Below, piece by piece: positions 50,982 through 59,513 of a stretch of DNA of 64,000 nt. How positions within the stretch are numbered: the first letter of the stretch is position 1; each line of letters begins with the position of its first letter. The notes below the pieces were generated by a model that had not been told where the DNA came from, searched no databases, and saw nothing but the letters and a program-made list of their open reading frames with translations. Source of the stretch: Marinoscillum luteum. GTDB taxonomy: Bacteria > Bacteroidota > Bacteroidia > Cytophagales > Cyclobacteriaceae. The stretch covers positions 248,001 through 312,000 of the forward strand of contig NZ_JBIPKE010000018.1 in NCBI RefSeq assembly GCF_044005705.1, given 5' to 3'. The position numbers and the translations under genes were made by a program.

Positions 50982-53732
50982 CTACTTGTTCACTCCTTTT
51001 AGAGGACCGTCTTTGGCGGACTCGATAGTAAGGGTATAAGGATCCAGTCCGGGCGATGTAGCTGTGATTCTGATCGGCACGGCTTGCCCCTTTTGGGACT
51101 GAATAATTGCCAATGCTTTTCCGCTAAAGGTCTTTCTCGTTGGTGACGAGAAGGATGTCAGATCTGTTGGGTCACCATTGTCAGTTGCCAGTATGTTACC
51201 TGGCCCCTCTATCGTGAATGATACCGAATGAGCAGCATTCGGGATTTCGAGATTATTTTCATCCAAAATCAGGGCAGTGATAAAGGCCAGATCTTTTCCA
51301 TCTGAGTTGATTACACTTCTGTCAGCCATCAGCTTCAGCTTAGCAGGAGCACCTGTGGTCTTGATCATGTCTTCAGACCACTCTTTTCCTTCCTTATAAG
51401 CAATGGCTTTGAGGGTTCCGGGTTCATAGATCACATCATCCCATCTTAGCCTGTATTCAAATGGTTTTTTCTTTTTCCTTCCCAATGACTTTCCATTCAG
51501 AAAAAGCTCCACTTCATCTCCGGAAGTGAAAATGTGCACCGGGGTGATTTTCCCTATCCTGTCAGGCCAGTTCCAGTGAGGCAAAATATGAACCATGGGG
51601 AAATCGGGTCTCCATCTGGCCTGATATAGATAGAAGCGATCTTTCTTGAATCCTGCCAGGTCTATGAGCCCAAAATAGGAACTTCTGGAAAGGTAATAGG
51701 GGGTAGGCTCTCCCAAATAATCCCAACCACTCCAAACGAACCCGCCAGCTACATAGGGGTGCATATCTAAGGAGCTAAACACCTTATCAGCAGAAGAGCC
51801 GAAATTCGCGGTGTGAAGTTCGTATGCGCTGACGTAGCCTTGGGCAGGGTCTCCTCCAACCGAATCGCTGATCGGGGCACTTATTCCGTCTACCACAGGG
51901 AACAGGTAGGTGCCACGGCTACTAAGTGCAGCGGAATTTTCGCTGCTAATGATCATTTTGTCTGGAAATTTATCATGAAATTTTGGATACAATGGAGGAG
52001 TGTTGATCCCTTTCAGGTGAGCGTAAGCGGGCGCATTTCGAATCCCCTCACCCTGATAGTTGAGGTTGATCACTTCCACTTCAGCCGTGATGGGCATGTC
52101 GGGTTTTGCATAGTTGAATGAAGCAGATGTAGGTCTGGTGGGATCTTCGTCATTAGCTATTGCTCTGAGCTTGGCTGCTACTCGGGCCCCAGCCTCATCA
52201 GTGTACTGCTCGCCCACCTCGTTGCCAGTGCTCCACAGGATTACCGATGGGTGATTTTTGTCACGACGGATCATGGCTCTCAGGTCTTGCTCGTGCCACT
52301 CCGGGAATATCAGGTGAAAGTCCAATGGTGTTTTTTTGCGCTCCCAGCAATCATAAAGCTCGTCCACCACCAGAAAGCCCATGCGATCGGTCATATCTAG
52401 TAGTTCGGGGGCAGGTGGATTATGGGCGATTCTGATAGCATTGCATCCCAATTCTTTGAGCATTTCAAGCTGTCGTTCAGCGGCTCTGTCATTCCAGGCA
52501 GCGCCCAGGGCGCCGAGATCATGATGTTGGTTCACTCCCTTGATATAAACAGGTTCACCATTGACAATCAGACCTCTGTTTGCATCAAATTCGATGGACC
52601 TGATACCAAACTGGGTTTCATATTCATCCAGTATCTTGTGATCACGGATGACCTGAGTGACCGCCAAGTAGAGGTTAGGCTTTTGGGAAGGAGGTGGCCC
52701 CCAGAGTTTTGGGTTTTCCAAGATGACAGAGCTTTCGACAGAATGCCTCGCATTTGGCGAAAGGACAAGGGTTTTCCTGTCAAATTTCTTAACAAATGAG
52801 CGCTCGGAGGTGCCATTTTCTAGGGCGTAGATTGACGTCACTACCTCCACGTCATGGCTTGCGTCAGAATTATTGCTGATGTCTACCGTCAGACTAATTT
52901 CCGCTGATTTGCTTGAGACGTTGTTCGTTTTAATAAAAGTGCCCCAGTGTGCTACGTGAATTGGATCGGTTTTAACCAGCCACACATTTCGATAAATACC
53001 TCCACCAGGATACCACCTCGAGGAATTCGGCGGGTTATCAAGTCTTATAGCGAGCTGATTGTCTCCGCCAATTTCAAGATATGGTGTGAGGTTGATTCGC
53101 CAAGAGGAATATCCGTATGGCCAGCCACCTGCCAAATGACCATTTACCCACACCATGGCATAGGACATGGCTCCGTCCACATCCAGAAAAATCGATTTTC
53201 CTTCGTCTTCCTTCGGGATTTCGATCGTCTTGCGATACCATGCCACTCCGGGGCTTGGGAGTCTTCCCATTCCTCCACCTACCGGAGTGTTCCACCCTTC
53301 AAAGAATGGGCCCTGTATGGCCCAGTCATGAGGGAGGTCTATAAGCTCCCACGTATGGTCATCGTAGTCTCTTTGCACCAGCGGGTAGGTGCCTCCTGGG
53401 TTGCCATCCGGGCGGACACTTTTTTTTGAGGGATCGCTGATAAACTCATTACCTGTAGGCAGTATCCAGGGCTTAAGCACCGCCATATTGGTGGATACTT
53501 CTATCGCTTCCGTAGGCTTCGAGTCTGCAGCTTTGTCATCTTGTGTGTCAGTAACCTCTGGTCTTACATCATAGATGAGGCTGTCAGACTCATCCGATGA
53601 TTGATATTTCATAAAGCGCCAATCATCGTTGATCGAGATGCGCTCACGTGCTGCGTTTTGAGTGTCCTCCTGCTTACAACTGATGCTGCTGAGCAGGATT
53701 AATGCAACCAGATAGCCGGGTAATTTTAGCAT
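50982..53732 (-). CDS. Glycoside hydrolase family 2 protein, lipoprotein (916 aa)
   Basis: A lipoprotein signal (LLSSISC, Cys 19) precedes an unusual hydrophilic insert, the GH2 sugar-binding domain (DLPHDWAIQGPF..., GVAWYRKTIEIP, RLDNPPNSSRWYPGGGIYRNV), the Ig-like middle domain, and the TIM barrel with KGVNQHHDLGALG, RIAHNPP, acid/base Glu in WSTGNEVGEQY and nucleophile Glu in IISSENSAAL. C-terminal Ig-like (DUF4982/Big) domains follow. It could be a beta-galactosidase, beta-glucuronidase or related exo-enzyme; specificity cannot be read from sequence. Upstream operator C links it to the susCD and xylanase units. Confidence 0.92.
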   Translation of the reverse strand: MLKLPGYLVALILLSSISCKQEDTQNAARERISINDDWRFMKYQSSDESDSLIYDVRPEVTDTQDDKAADSKPTEAIEVSTNMAVLKPWILPTGNEFISDPSKKSVRPDGNPGGTYPLVQRDYDDHTWELIDLPHDWAIQGPFFEGWNTPVGGGMGRLPSPGVAWYRKTIEIPKEDEGKSIFLDVDGAMSYAMVWVNGHLAGGWPYGYSSWRINLTPYLEIGGDNQLAIRLDNPPNSSRWYPGGGIYRNVWLVKTDPIHVAHWGTFIKTNNVSSKSAEISLTVDISNNSDASHDVEVVTSIYALENGTSERSFVKKFDRKTLVLSPNARHSVESSVILENPKLWGPPPSQKPNLYLAVTQVIRDHKILDEYETQFGIRSIEFDANRGLIVNGEPVYIKGVNQHHDLGALGAAWNDRAAERQLEMLKELGCNAIRIAHNPPAPELLDMTDRMGFLVVDELYDCWERKKTPLDFHLIFPEWHEQDLRAMIRRDKNHPSVILWSTGNEVGEQYTDEAGARVAAKLRAIANDEDPTRPTSASFNYAKPDMPITAEVEVINLNYQGEGIRNAPAYAHLKGINTPPLYPKFHDKFPDKMIISSENSAALSSRGTYLFPVVDGISAPISDSVGGDPAQGYVSAYELHTANFGSSADKVFSSLDMHPYVAGGFVWSGWDYLGEPTPYYLSRSSYFGLIDLAGFKKDRFYLYQARWRPDFPMVHILPHWNWPDRIGKITPVHIFTSGDEVELFLNGKSLGRKKKKPFEYRLRWDDVIYEPGTLKAIAYKEGKEWSEDMIKTTGAPAKLKLMADRSVINSDGKDLAFITALILDENNLEIPNAAHSVSFTIEGPGNILATDNGDPTDLTSFSSPTRKTFSGKALAIIQSQKGQAVPIRITATSPGLDPYTLTIESAKDGPLKGVNK

Positions 53733-53800
53733 AGTTCCGAAATGTTAGACATCCATTGAGTTTGAGTAGAGTTATTGCTGGTTTGGTAAACTTAATAAAT

Positions 53801-53820
53801 TTATGCAATCGGTTGTGTAA
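53801..53820. promoter_or_regulatory. PUL operator site C (upstream of the GH2 gene)
   Basis: Core CAATCGGTTG (53806-53815), one position short of a perfect palindrome, with matching outer arms TTA...TAA. On the minus strand it lies just upstream of TAAATTTA (53805-53798), a near -7 box, so a bound protein would cover the promoter. Confidence 0.6.
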
Positions 53821-53933
53821 ATATTAAAACTTAGAGTACTTTCTGGGCATGAACGGACGTGGGGCTGAATTTGGTAGGGGTGAAATGGGGTGAGTCAAGA
53901 GGGATGTTAACAGACCCAGGTTGTGAGCGAGAA

Positions 53934-53973
53934 TCATAAAAAAAGGTCCATTCCTATGAGAAATGGACCTTTT
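53934..53973 (-). terminator. Terminator of the superoxide dismutase gene
   Basis: A 12-bp stem (AAAAGGTCCATT at 53941-53952 with 53962-53973) is followed on the minus strand by a long T run, 18 bp after the stop. Confidence 0.9.
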
Positions 53974-53990
53974 CTGGGAAGGTGTGCTAA

Positions 53991-54596
53991 CTACTTAGCA
54001 GCTTCGTAATTTTTATTCACTTCTGCCCAGTTGATTACACTGAAAAAAGCATCAATGTAGTCGGGCCTTTTGTTTTGATATTTCAGGTAATAGGCATGCT
54101 CCCATACGTCCAGTCCGAGGATGGGCCTTCCACCACATCCGGCCTCTGGCATCAGCGGATTGTCTTGATTGGCCGTAGAGCAGACCTCCAGTTTTCCGCC
54201 CGGGTGTACACATAGCCATGCCCAGCCCGATCCGAATCTGGTGGCTGCCGCGTTGCTGAATTTTTCTTTGAAGGCTTCAAAAGAACCAAACGAGTCGTGT
54301 ATGGCGTCCATAATAGTGCCCGAAGGGTTTCCGCCACCATCTGGTCCCATGATGGTCCAGAACAATGAGTGATTCCAATGACCGCCACCGTTATTTCGTA
54401 CTGCTCCGTTGCTACTGTGCTTGGTCAGCAGCTCTTCCAGTGAGAGGCCAGCCATGTCTGTGCCTTCGATCGCCGCGTTTAGCTTGGCTACATATCCTGC
54501 ATGGTGCTTTCCATGATGAATTTCCATAGTCTGCTTGTCAATGTTTGGCTCAAGGTCATCATGTGCATAGGGTAAATCTGGTAGTTCGAATGCCAT
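53991..54596 (-). CDS. sodA: Superoxide dismutase (Fe/Mn family)
   Basis: Dismutates superoxide in the cytoplasm. At 201 aa it has the normal length, with the N-terminal DLPYAHDDLEPNID...MEIHHGKHH (first His ligands), HWNHSLFW, GSGWAWL, and the C-terminal ligand motif DVWEHAYYLKYQNKRPDYI. The metal cannot be assigned with confidence; GGGGNPSG-type context and the GSGWAWLC segment do not decide between Fe and Mn. A TATATTTG -7 box lies at 54643-54636. Single-gene unit with its own terminator. Confidence 0.94.
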   Translation of the reverse strand: MAFELPDLPYAHDDLEPNIDKQTMEIHHGKHHAGYVAKLNAAIEGTDMAGLSLEELLTKHSSNGAVRNNGGGHWNHSLFWTIMGPDGGGNPSGTIMDAIHDSFGSFEAFKEKFSNAAATRFGSGWAWLCVHPGGKLEVCSTANQDNPLMPEAGCGGRPILGLDVWEHAYYLKYQNKRPDYIDAFFSVINWAEVNKNYEAAK

Positions 54597-54635
54597 TTTG
54601 GTATATGTTTTTAGTTTAGAAATCTATTGATTAGT

Positions 54636-54643
54636 CAAATATA
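54636..54643 (-). promoter_or_regulatory. -7 box of sodA
   Basis: TATATTTG on the minus strand matches TANNTTTG, 39 bp before the start; the -33 element is weak. Confidence 0.35.
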
Positions 54644-54655
54644 GAACATAGCAAC

Positions 54656-55117
54656 CTATGAATTGTTCCCGCGCATCTTTCTAAAAAATGATTTGATCAA
54701 TTCAGAGGACTCATCTGCCAGCAGCCCGGTGATGAGCGTGGTTTGTGGATGCAATATATTAGGGTTGGCCAGATGGTAGCCTCTTTTCTCATCTTTCGCC
54801 CCGTAGCACACCTTGGCTATCCGCGACCAGTACAGTGCTCCGGCACACATGGTGCATGGCTCGAGGGTTACATACAGTGTACATTGGTCCAGGTATTTGG
54901 AGCCCAGAAAATTCTGTGCCGCGGTGATGGCCAGCATCTCGGCATGGGCCGTGACATCATTGAGCCTTTGCACCTGGTTGTGTGCCCGAGCAATGATCCG
55001 GTTTTGGCAGGTGACCACTGCGCCTACAGGTATTTCCTGCTCCTCAAAGGCTGCCTCAGCTTCTTTCAGTGCCTGGCGCATATAGTGTTCATCGCTATGA
55101 ATGCTCAGCGTATTCAT
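54656..55117 (-). CDS. tadA: tRNA-specific adenosine deaminase / nucleoside deaminase
   Basis: Zinc cytidine/deoxycytidylate-deaminase fold of 153 aa. The catalytic HAE is in THAEMLAI (Glu as proton shuttle) and the zinc cysteines in PCTMCAGAL; the C-terminal part matches TadA more than guanine deaminase. TadA converts A34 to inosine in tRNA-Arg. The frame extends to 55165, but the ATG at 55117 begins the usual N-terminus (EHYMRQALKEAEAAFEEQEIP) and overlaps the stop of the upstream secreted protein by 4 nt, so it is chosen. Confidence 0.9.
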   Translation of the reverse strand: MNTLSIHSDEHYMRQALKEAEAAFEEQEIPVGAVVTCQNRIIARAHNQVQRLNDVTAHAEMLAITAAQNFLGSKYLDQCTLYVTLEPCTMCAGALYWSRIAKVCYGAKDEKRGYHLANPNILHPQTTLITGLLADESSELIKSFFRKMRGNNS

Positions 55118-55683
55118 GATTTGATCCTTACGCTTTCCATCATTCTTTGAGCGGTTTCCTGCCATTGGGGACGAGCTCTCAGCGGACAGGTGAAGTTGAA
55201 GAGTAGCACTTTATTATTTCGTAGGGTATATTGTATGTAGGTATACTTGGAGATGCTGCTGTTTCCCCCAAAGGTGCTCTCTTCGTCGGTGATTTTAGAG
55301 ATAAATTCAAATACGATGAAGGGCCTTCCCCCGATTTCACGAATTTCTTCCTGTAAAAATTCCACTTCTGTGAAGAGGTTGGCAATGTTGGCTTTGTAAA
55401 AGGCCTGTAGAATGGGGAGGTCATCACCCGCCCAGGCACTGCTGGTTTCATTGATTCCCAGATCAATGTTTCGATCCTCACTGGTGTACATGGCAATGGG
55501 AGTGCGTGAGGACACATATTTGCCAATGAGTTCGGACTGGCTCATGGGAATGAACGATTCAGGCACTTCCATGGAAATATCTTTGGTGACTTTCTGGCGG
55601 GTCACGGAAATCTGAGCAGTAGCGAAATGGCTAAGGGTCAAAAGAAGTAAAATCATTATCCAGAGCTGTTTGGGTAGTTTCAT
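55114..55683 (-). CDS. Hypothetical secreted protein (189 aa)
   Basis: A signal peptide (residues 1-23, ending ATAQ) precedes a mature domain with VTKDISMEVPESFIPMSQSEL near its start and an alternating beta-rich C-terminal half (YTYIQYTLRNNKVLLFNFTCP). This is reminiscent of lipid-associated or PsbP/DcrB-like alpha-beta sandwich folds, but no family is claimed. Translationally coupled to tadA (4-nt overlap), which seems fortuitous. Confidence 0.78.
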   Translation of the reverse strand: MKLPKQLWIMILLLLTLSHFATAQISVTRQKVTKDISMEVPESFIPMSQSELIGKYVSSRTPIAMYTSEDRNIDLGINETSSAWAGDDLPILQAFYKANIANLFTEVEFLQEEIREIGGRPFIVFEFISKITDEESTFGGNSSISKYTYIQYTLRNNKVLLFNFTCPLRARPQWQETAQRMMESVRIKS

Positions 55684-55769
55684 CGGTTGTTGAGATTTAT
55701 TATTTCAAAGCTAAAACTATTGTTAAATTTGCCGCTGTTTTAACAGGAAACGACGCAAAAAATAATAAA

Positions 55770-57533
55770 ATGTTGAGAACACATACGTGCGGGGAGCTTA
55801 GAAGCAGTCACATCGGTCAGCAGGTGACCATGGCCGGCTGGGTACAGAAGATTAGAGACAAAGGTGGAATGATATGGGTAGACGTTCGGGATAAGTACGG
55901 CATCACTCAGCTCATCTTTGAGGAGGGGAAAACTGATGAGAAGACGCTAGAGCTGGCGAGAAGGGTAGGTCGCGAGTTTGTGATTTCAGCGACAGGAGAA
56001 GTGGTGGAGCGTGTGGCTAAAAACGATAAAATCCCGACAGGGGATGTGGAAATAAGGGTGAAAGAGCTGACGGTACTCAACGAGTCGAAGACCCCCCCAT
56101 TCATTATCGATGATGAAACGGATGGTGGAGAAGACTTACGGGCAAAGTATCGATACCTCGATTTGAGGAGGGGGATTGTCAGGAAAAACCTGGAAATGCG
56201 CCACCAGCTGTTGCAAAAGACCAGAGCCTATCTGTCTGATCACTTATTTACCGAGGTAGAGACTCCTTACCTGATCAAAAGTACACCTGAGGGCGCGCGC
56301 GATTTTGTGGTGCCTTCACGTATGAATCCCAATCAGTTTTATGCTTTGCCTCAGTCTCCACAGACTTTTAAGCAGTTGCTGATGGTTTCGGGATTCGATC
56401 GGTATTTTCAGATCGTGAAGTGCTTTAGGGATGAGGATCTGCGCGCAGACCGTCAACCGGAGTTTACACAGATAGACTGTGAGATGTCATTTGTCACCCG
56501 AAAGGACATACTGGATACTTTCGAAGGACTGATCAAATATCTTTTCAAAGAAGTAAAAGGGGTGGATCTCGGTGAGCTGCCTCACATCTCCTATGCTGAT
56601 GCCATGACCAAATATGGCTCTGATAAGCCTGACCTGAGGTTCGGAATGGAATTCAGGGAGCTCAACGACCTGACTCAGGGAAAAGGGTTTGTCGTATTTG
56701 ACAGTGCGGAGTTGGTCGTAGGGATCAACGCGACTGGCTGTGGTGAGTACACCCGCAAGGAGTTGGATGGATTGACGGATTTTGTGAAGAAACCACAGAT
56801 TGGGGCAAAGGGCCTGGTGTATGTGAAATGCAACGAGGATGGCTCCTTTAAGAGTTCTGTAGATAAATTTTATGATCAGGAGGCATTGAAATCCTGGGCT
56901 GAGCGTTTGGAGGCGAGCCCCGGTGATCTGCTGCTGATTTTGGCTGGGGAGGCCAATAAAACCAGGAAGGCGCTTTGCGAATTGCGTCTGGAGATGGGCT
57001 CAAGACTTGGACTCAGAGACCGCAGTAAGTTCACGGCCGCCTGGGTGGTTGATTTCCCGCTATTGGAGTGGGATGAAGATTCTCAGCGATACCACGCAAT
57101 GCACCACCCATTTACCTCACCAAATCCGGAAGATTTGGACAAACTTTCCACAGATCCAGGAAGTGTGAGAGCCAATGCCTATGACATGGTGGTGAACGGA
57201 GTAGAACTTGGAGGTGGGTCTATCAGGATTCACGACCGAACCCTGCAGTCACAAATGTTTGATGCCCTCGGTTTTACCAAAGAGGAAGCTCAGGATCAGT
57301 TTGGCTTTTTGATGAGTGCTTTTGAATATGGCGCTCCTCCGCATGGTGGTATTGCATTTGGTTTTGACAGACTCTGCGCACTTTTCGGAGGACAGGACAG
57401 TATCAGAGATTTTATCGCGTTTCCTAAAAACACATCAGGCCGCGATGTTATGATCGATTCACCATCCCTGATTGACTCAGCACAGCTTCAGGAGCTTCAC
57501 CTAAGTTTGACAAAACCGGCAAAAAGCGAGTGA
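55770..57533 (+). CDS. aspS: Aspartyl-tRNA synthetase
   Basis: Class IIb synthetase charging tRNA-Asp. The 587-aa bacterial-type enzyme has an N-terminal OB anticodon-binding domain (VTMAGWVQKIRDKGGMIWVDVRD), class II motif 1, motif 2 FRDEDLRADRQPEFTQID, the bacterial GAD insert (about 280-420) and motif 3 (GIAFGFDRL). Full length. A TAAATTTG -7 box lies at 55724-55731. It starts divergently from the secreted-protein gene. Confidence 0.97.
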   Translation: MLRTHTCGELRSSHIGQQVTMAGWVQKIRDKGGMIWVDVRDKYGITQLIFEEGKTDEKTLELARRVGREFVISATGEVVERVAKNDKIPTGDVEIRVKELTVLNESKTPPFIIDDETDGGEDLRAKYRYLDLRRGIVRKNLEMRHQLLQKTRAYLSDHLFTEVETPYLIKSTPEGARDFVVPSRMNPNQFYALPQSPQTFKQLLMVSGFDRYFQIVKCFRDEDLRADRQPEFTQIDCEMSFVTRKDILDTFEGLIKYLFKEVKGVDLGELPHISYADAMTKYGSDKPDLRFGMEFRELNDLTQGKGFVVFDSAELVVGINATGCGEYTRKELDGLTDFVKKPQIGAKGLVYVKCNEDGSFKSSVDKFYDQEALKSWAERLEASPGDLLLILAGEANKTRKALCELRLEMGSRLGLRDRSKFTAAWVVDFPLLEWDEDSQRYHAMHHPFTSPNPEDLDKLSTDPGSVRANAYDMVVNGVELGGGSIRIHDRTLQSQMFDALGFTKEEAQDQFGFLMSAFEYGAPPHGGIAFGFDRLCALFGGQDSIRDFIAFPKNTSGRDVMIDSPSLIDSAQLQELHLSLTKPAKSE

Positions 57534-57590
57534 ACCACGTGGTAATGGATGGTTATTTTTATAACTTAATGCGACTATTCGACAACTGAA

Positions 57591-58493
57591 ATGACTAAAA
57601 AATTTCTTCTTTATTCATCACCTGTCATGGTGTTGTTTTTGGCTGTCGCTTTATTCGAGCCTTATATCTATCTGCATTTCCTCACGAGTCCGGTGATTGA
57701 TAAGTCCCTGAAGAAAGAACACTTTGACATCATCGCTCATAAAGGAGCTTCAGGGATTGCTCCTGAAAACACCATGGCGGCATTTCGTGCGGCCATCGAA
57801 ATGGGTGTGGATATGATAGAACTGGATGTGAGAAACACCAAGGATGAGGAAATAGTGGTGTTTCATGATGAGTTTCTGGACAGGACTACCAACGGCACAG
57901 GGGCCGTGCATGATTACACATTGGAGGAAATCAGGCAGTTGGATGCGGGTTCATGGTTTGATCCCAAATTCAGAGATGAGCGTGTCCCAACACTCAAAGA
58001 GGTGCTGGACCTGATCAATGGAAGATGCAAGGTGCTTATAGAGATCAAGCACATGGATCACCCACATTATCATGATTTTGCTGAGAAACTTGTGGACGTG
58101 ATCCGAGAGGAAAAGAACGGCTATGAATGGATCATCCTCCAGTCGGAAGAAGTAGAGTACATAGAAGCTGCTCATGAGTATGATGATCATGTGCAGACCA
58201 AAAAGCTCATGATCGGTGAAGATTCTGCGCCTTTGATTGCGTTTTATGTGGAAACAAAAATGCACCTGGGGCGGGCCAAGGAGGATGATCGAATGAAAGC
58301 ACTCAATCCTGAATACCACACGCTATCTACCCGGCGGGTTTTCAGGATGCATGCCCGGGGATTTCAGGTATATACTTATTCACCTAATAATCGTGAGGAC
58401 ATGGTGAAAATGCTTCACATGGGGGTAGATGGTATCATTACCGATTATCCTCAAATCCTCATTCAGATCCGAAAGGATATCGAGGCACTCTAA
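57591..58493 (+). CDS. Glycerophosphodiester phosphodiesterase family protein (300 aa)
   Basis: An N-terminal hydrophobic helix (residues about 4-26, uncleaved anchor or signal) precedes a GDPD TIM barrel. It contains the metal-binding and catalytic motif AHKGASGIAPENTMAAFRAA, ELDVRNTKDEEIVVFHD, the insertion with LIEIKH, and VDGIITDYPQ at the end. It should hydrolyse glycerophosphodiesters to glycerol 3-phosphate in the periplasm. The C-terminal strand region is preserved, so it looks active. It follows aspS by 57 nt. Confidence 0.9.
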   Translation: MTKKFLLYSSPVMVLFLAVALFEPYIYLHFLTSPVIDKSLKKEHFDIIAHKGASGIAPENTMAAFRAAIEMGVDMIELDVRNTKDEEIVVFHDEFLDRTTNGTGAVHDYTLEEIRQLDAGSWFDPKFRDERVPTLKEVLDLINGRCKVLIEIKHMDHPHYHDFAEKLVDVIREEKNGYEWIILQSEEVEYIEAAHEYDDHVQTKKLMIGEDSAPLIAFYVETKMHLGRAKEDDRMKALNPEYHTLSTRRVFRMHARGFQVYTYSPNNREDMVKMLHMGVDGIITDYPQILIQIRKDIEAL

Positions 58494-59473
58494 AGATTGC
58501 CGAGAGAGACCTTATCTACTTCTGCAGCGATATACCCGAATCCGTCCCACTGTGGGTTGCGGAGTATCTTGTCAATAAGTTCTGTGGCGATATCTACCTG
58601 ACCATTGTACAAATACCAGTTGGCCACCCCATACCCTATGGTGGGATCAATGCTGTCATTGTCACGATCTGCTTTATCCAGGAGGTCTTCTGGTTGGTAG
58701 TGGCCCTGATACATCATCAGTCGTTGATGGTAGGCATAATTTTCAACAATATTCATCCTTCTGGAAATGGGAGCGAGTAGCTCCTGAGCTGCCGGCAGGT
58801 TTCCGATTTTCCGGTAGGTCATATAAAACCAATCCGTGGTAGCCACTATCAGGTCATCATTGTCGGCGTAGGTGATGCATTTTTTGAAGGAGGAAATAGC
58901 TTTGTCATAGTTTCCTTTCAGATAATATGCAATGCCAAGGTGGTACCAGATGTTGAATTTATCGTTAGAAAGGGGCTTATTAAGCCTGTTTGGTAGTCCG
59001 TCAGGTTCTATTTTATTTTCGGCGGGTCGGGCATAGAAAGCCGCCCTCTGCAGGTCTTCGATGGCCGCATCAAATTTCCTCACGGTAATGTACCTATGGC
59101 CACGATGCCTCAGCAGCCTGTAGGAATTAGGATTAAGATCCAGCCCAATAGAGTAAATGCGAATGGCTTCCTGGTAGCGGCCCAGATAGGCCATGCGTCG
59201 CCCATACCAAATGATATTGTCCAGATTTTCCGGATCGCTTTCATATTTTTTCCGTGCATCCTCCAGCTGCTCCAGTCTTTTTCCCATGACTCTTTCTGAA
59301 AGTTGCTTGGGAGGCAGCACGGTACCCAGCAGTGAGACCATCCTGCCAGATGGATTCGTCGGAACCTGTGGTGCCGCGTTGGGCGTATCTTCCTGACCCT
59401 TGCTGGATTGAGTCTCAATGCAGGCAGAGAGCGCGATCAGTATGAGGAGGAATAGAAATCTGGGGTTGAGCAT
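58490..59473 (-). CDS. TPR-repeat lipoprotein (327 aa)
   Basis: A lipoprotein signal ends LSAC (Cys 18). After a low-complexity Gln/Pro/Ser linker, residues about 75-210 contain TPR repeats (LGRYQEAIRIYSIGLDLNPNSYRLLRHRGH..., YYLKGNYDKAISSFKKCITYADN) and a C-terminal TPR-like pair. It is probably an envelope scaffold or binding protein. Convergent with the GDPD gene, overlapping by 4 nt. Function unknown. Confidence 0.85.
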   Translation of the reverse strand: MLNPRFLFLLILIALSACIETQSSKGQEDTPNAAPQVPTNPSGRMVSLLGTVLPPKQLSERVMGKRLEQLEDARKKYESDPENLDNIIWYGRRMAYLGRYQEAIRIYSIGLDLNPNSYRLLRHRGHRYITVRKFDAAIEDLQRAAFYARPAENKIEPDGLPNRLNKPLSNDKFNIWYHLGIAYYLKGNYDKAISSFKKCITYADNDDLIVATTDWFYMTYRKIGNLPAAQELLAPISRRMNIVENYAYHQRLMMYQGHYQPEDLLDKADRDNDSIDPTIGYGVANWYLYNGQVDIATELIDKILRNPQWDGFGYIAAEVDKVSLGNL

Positions 59474-59513
59474 ATTGATAGTTGGATTCTGCTAAAAGTA
59501 GGAATTTTGTACC

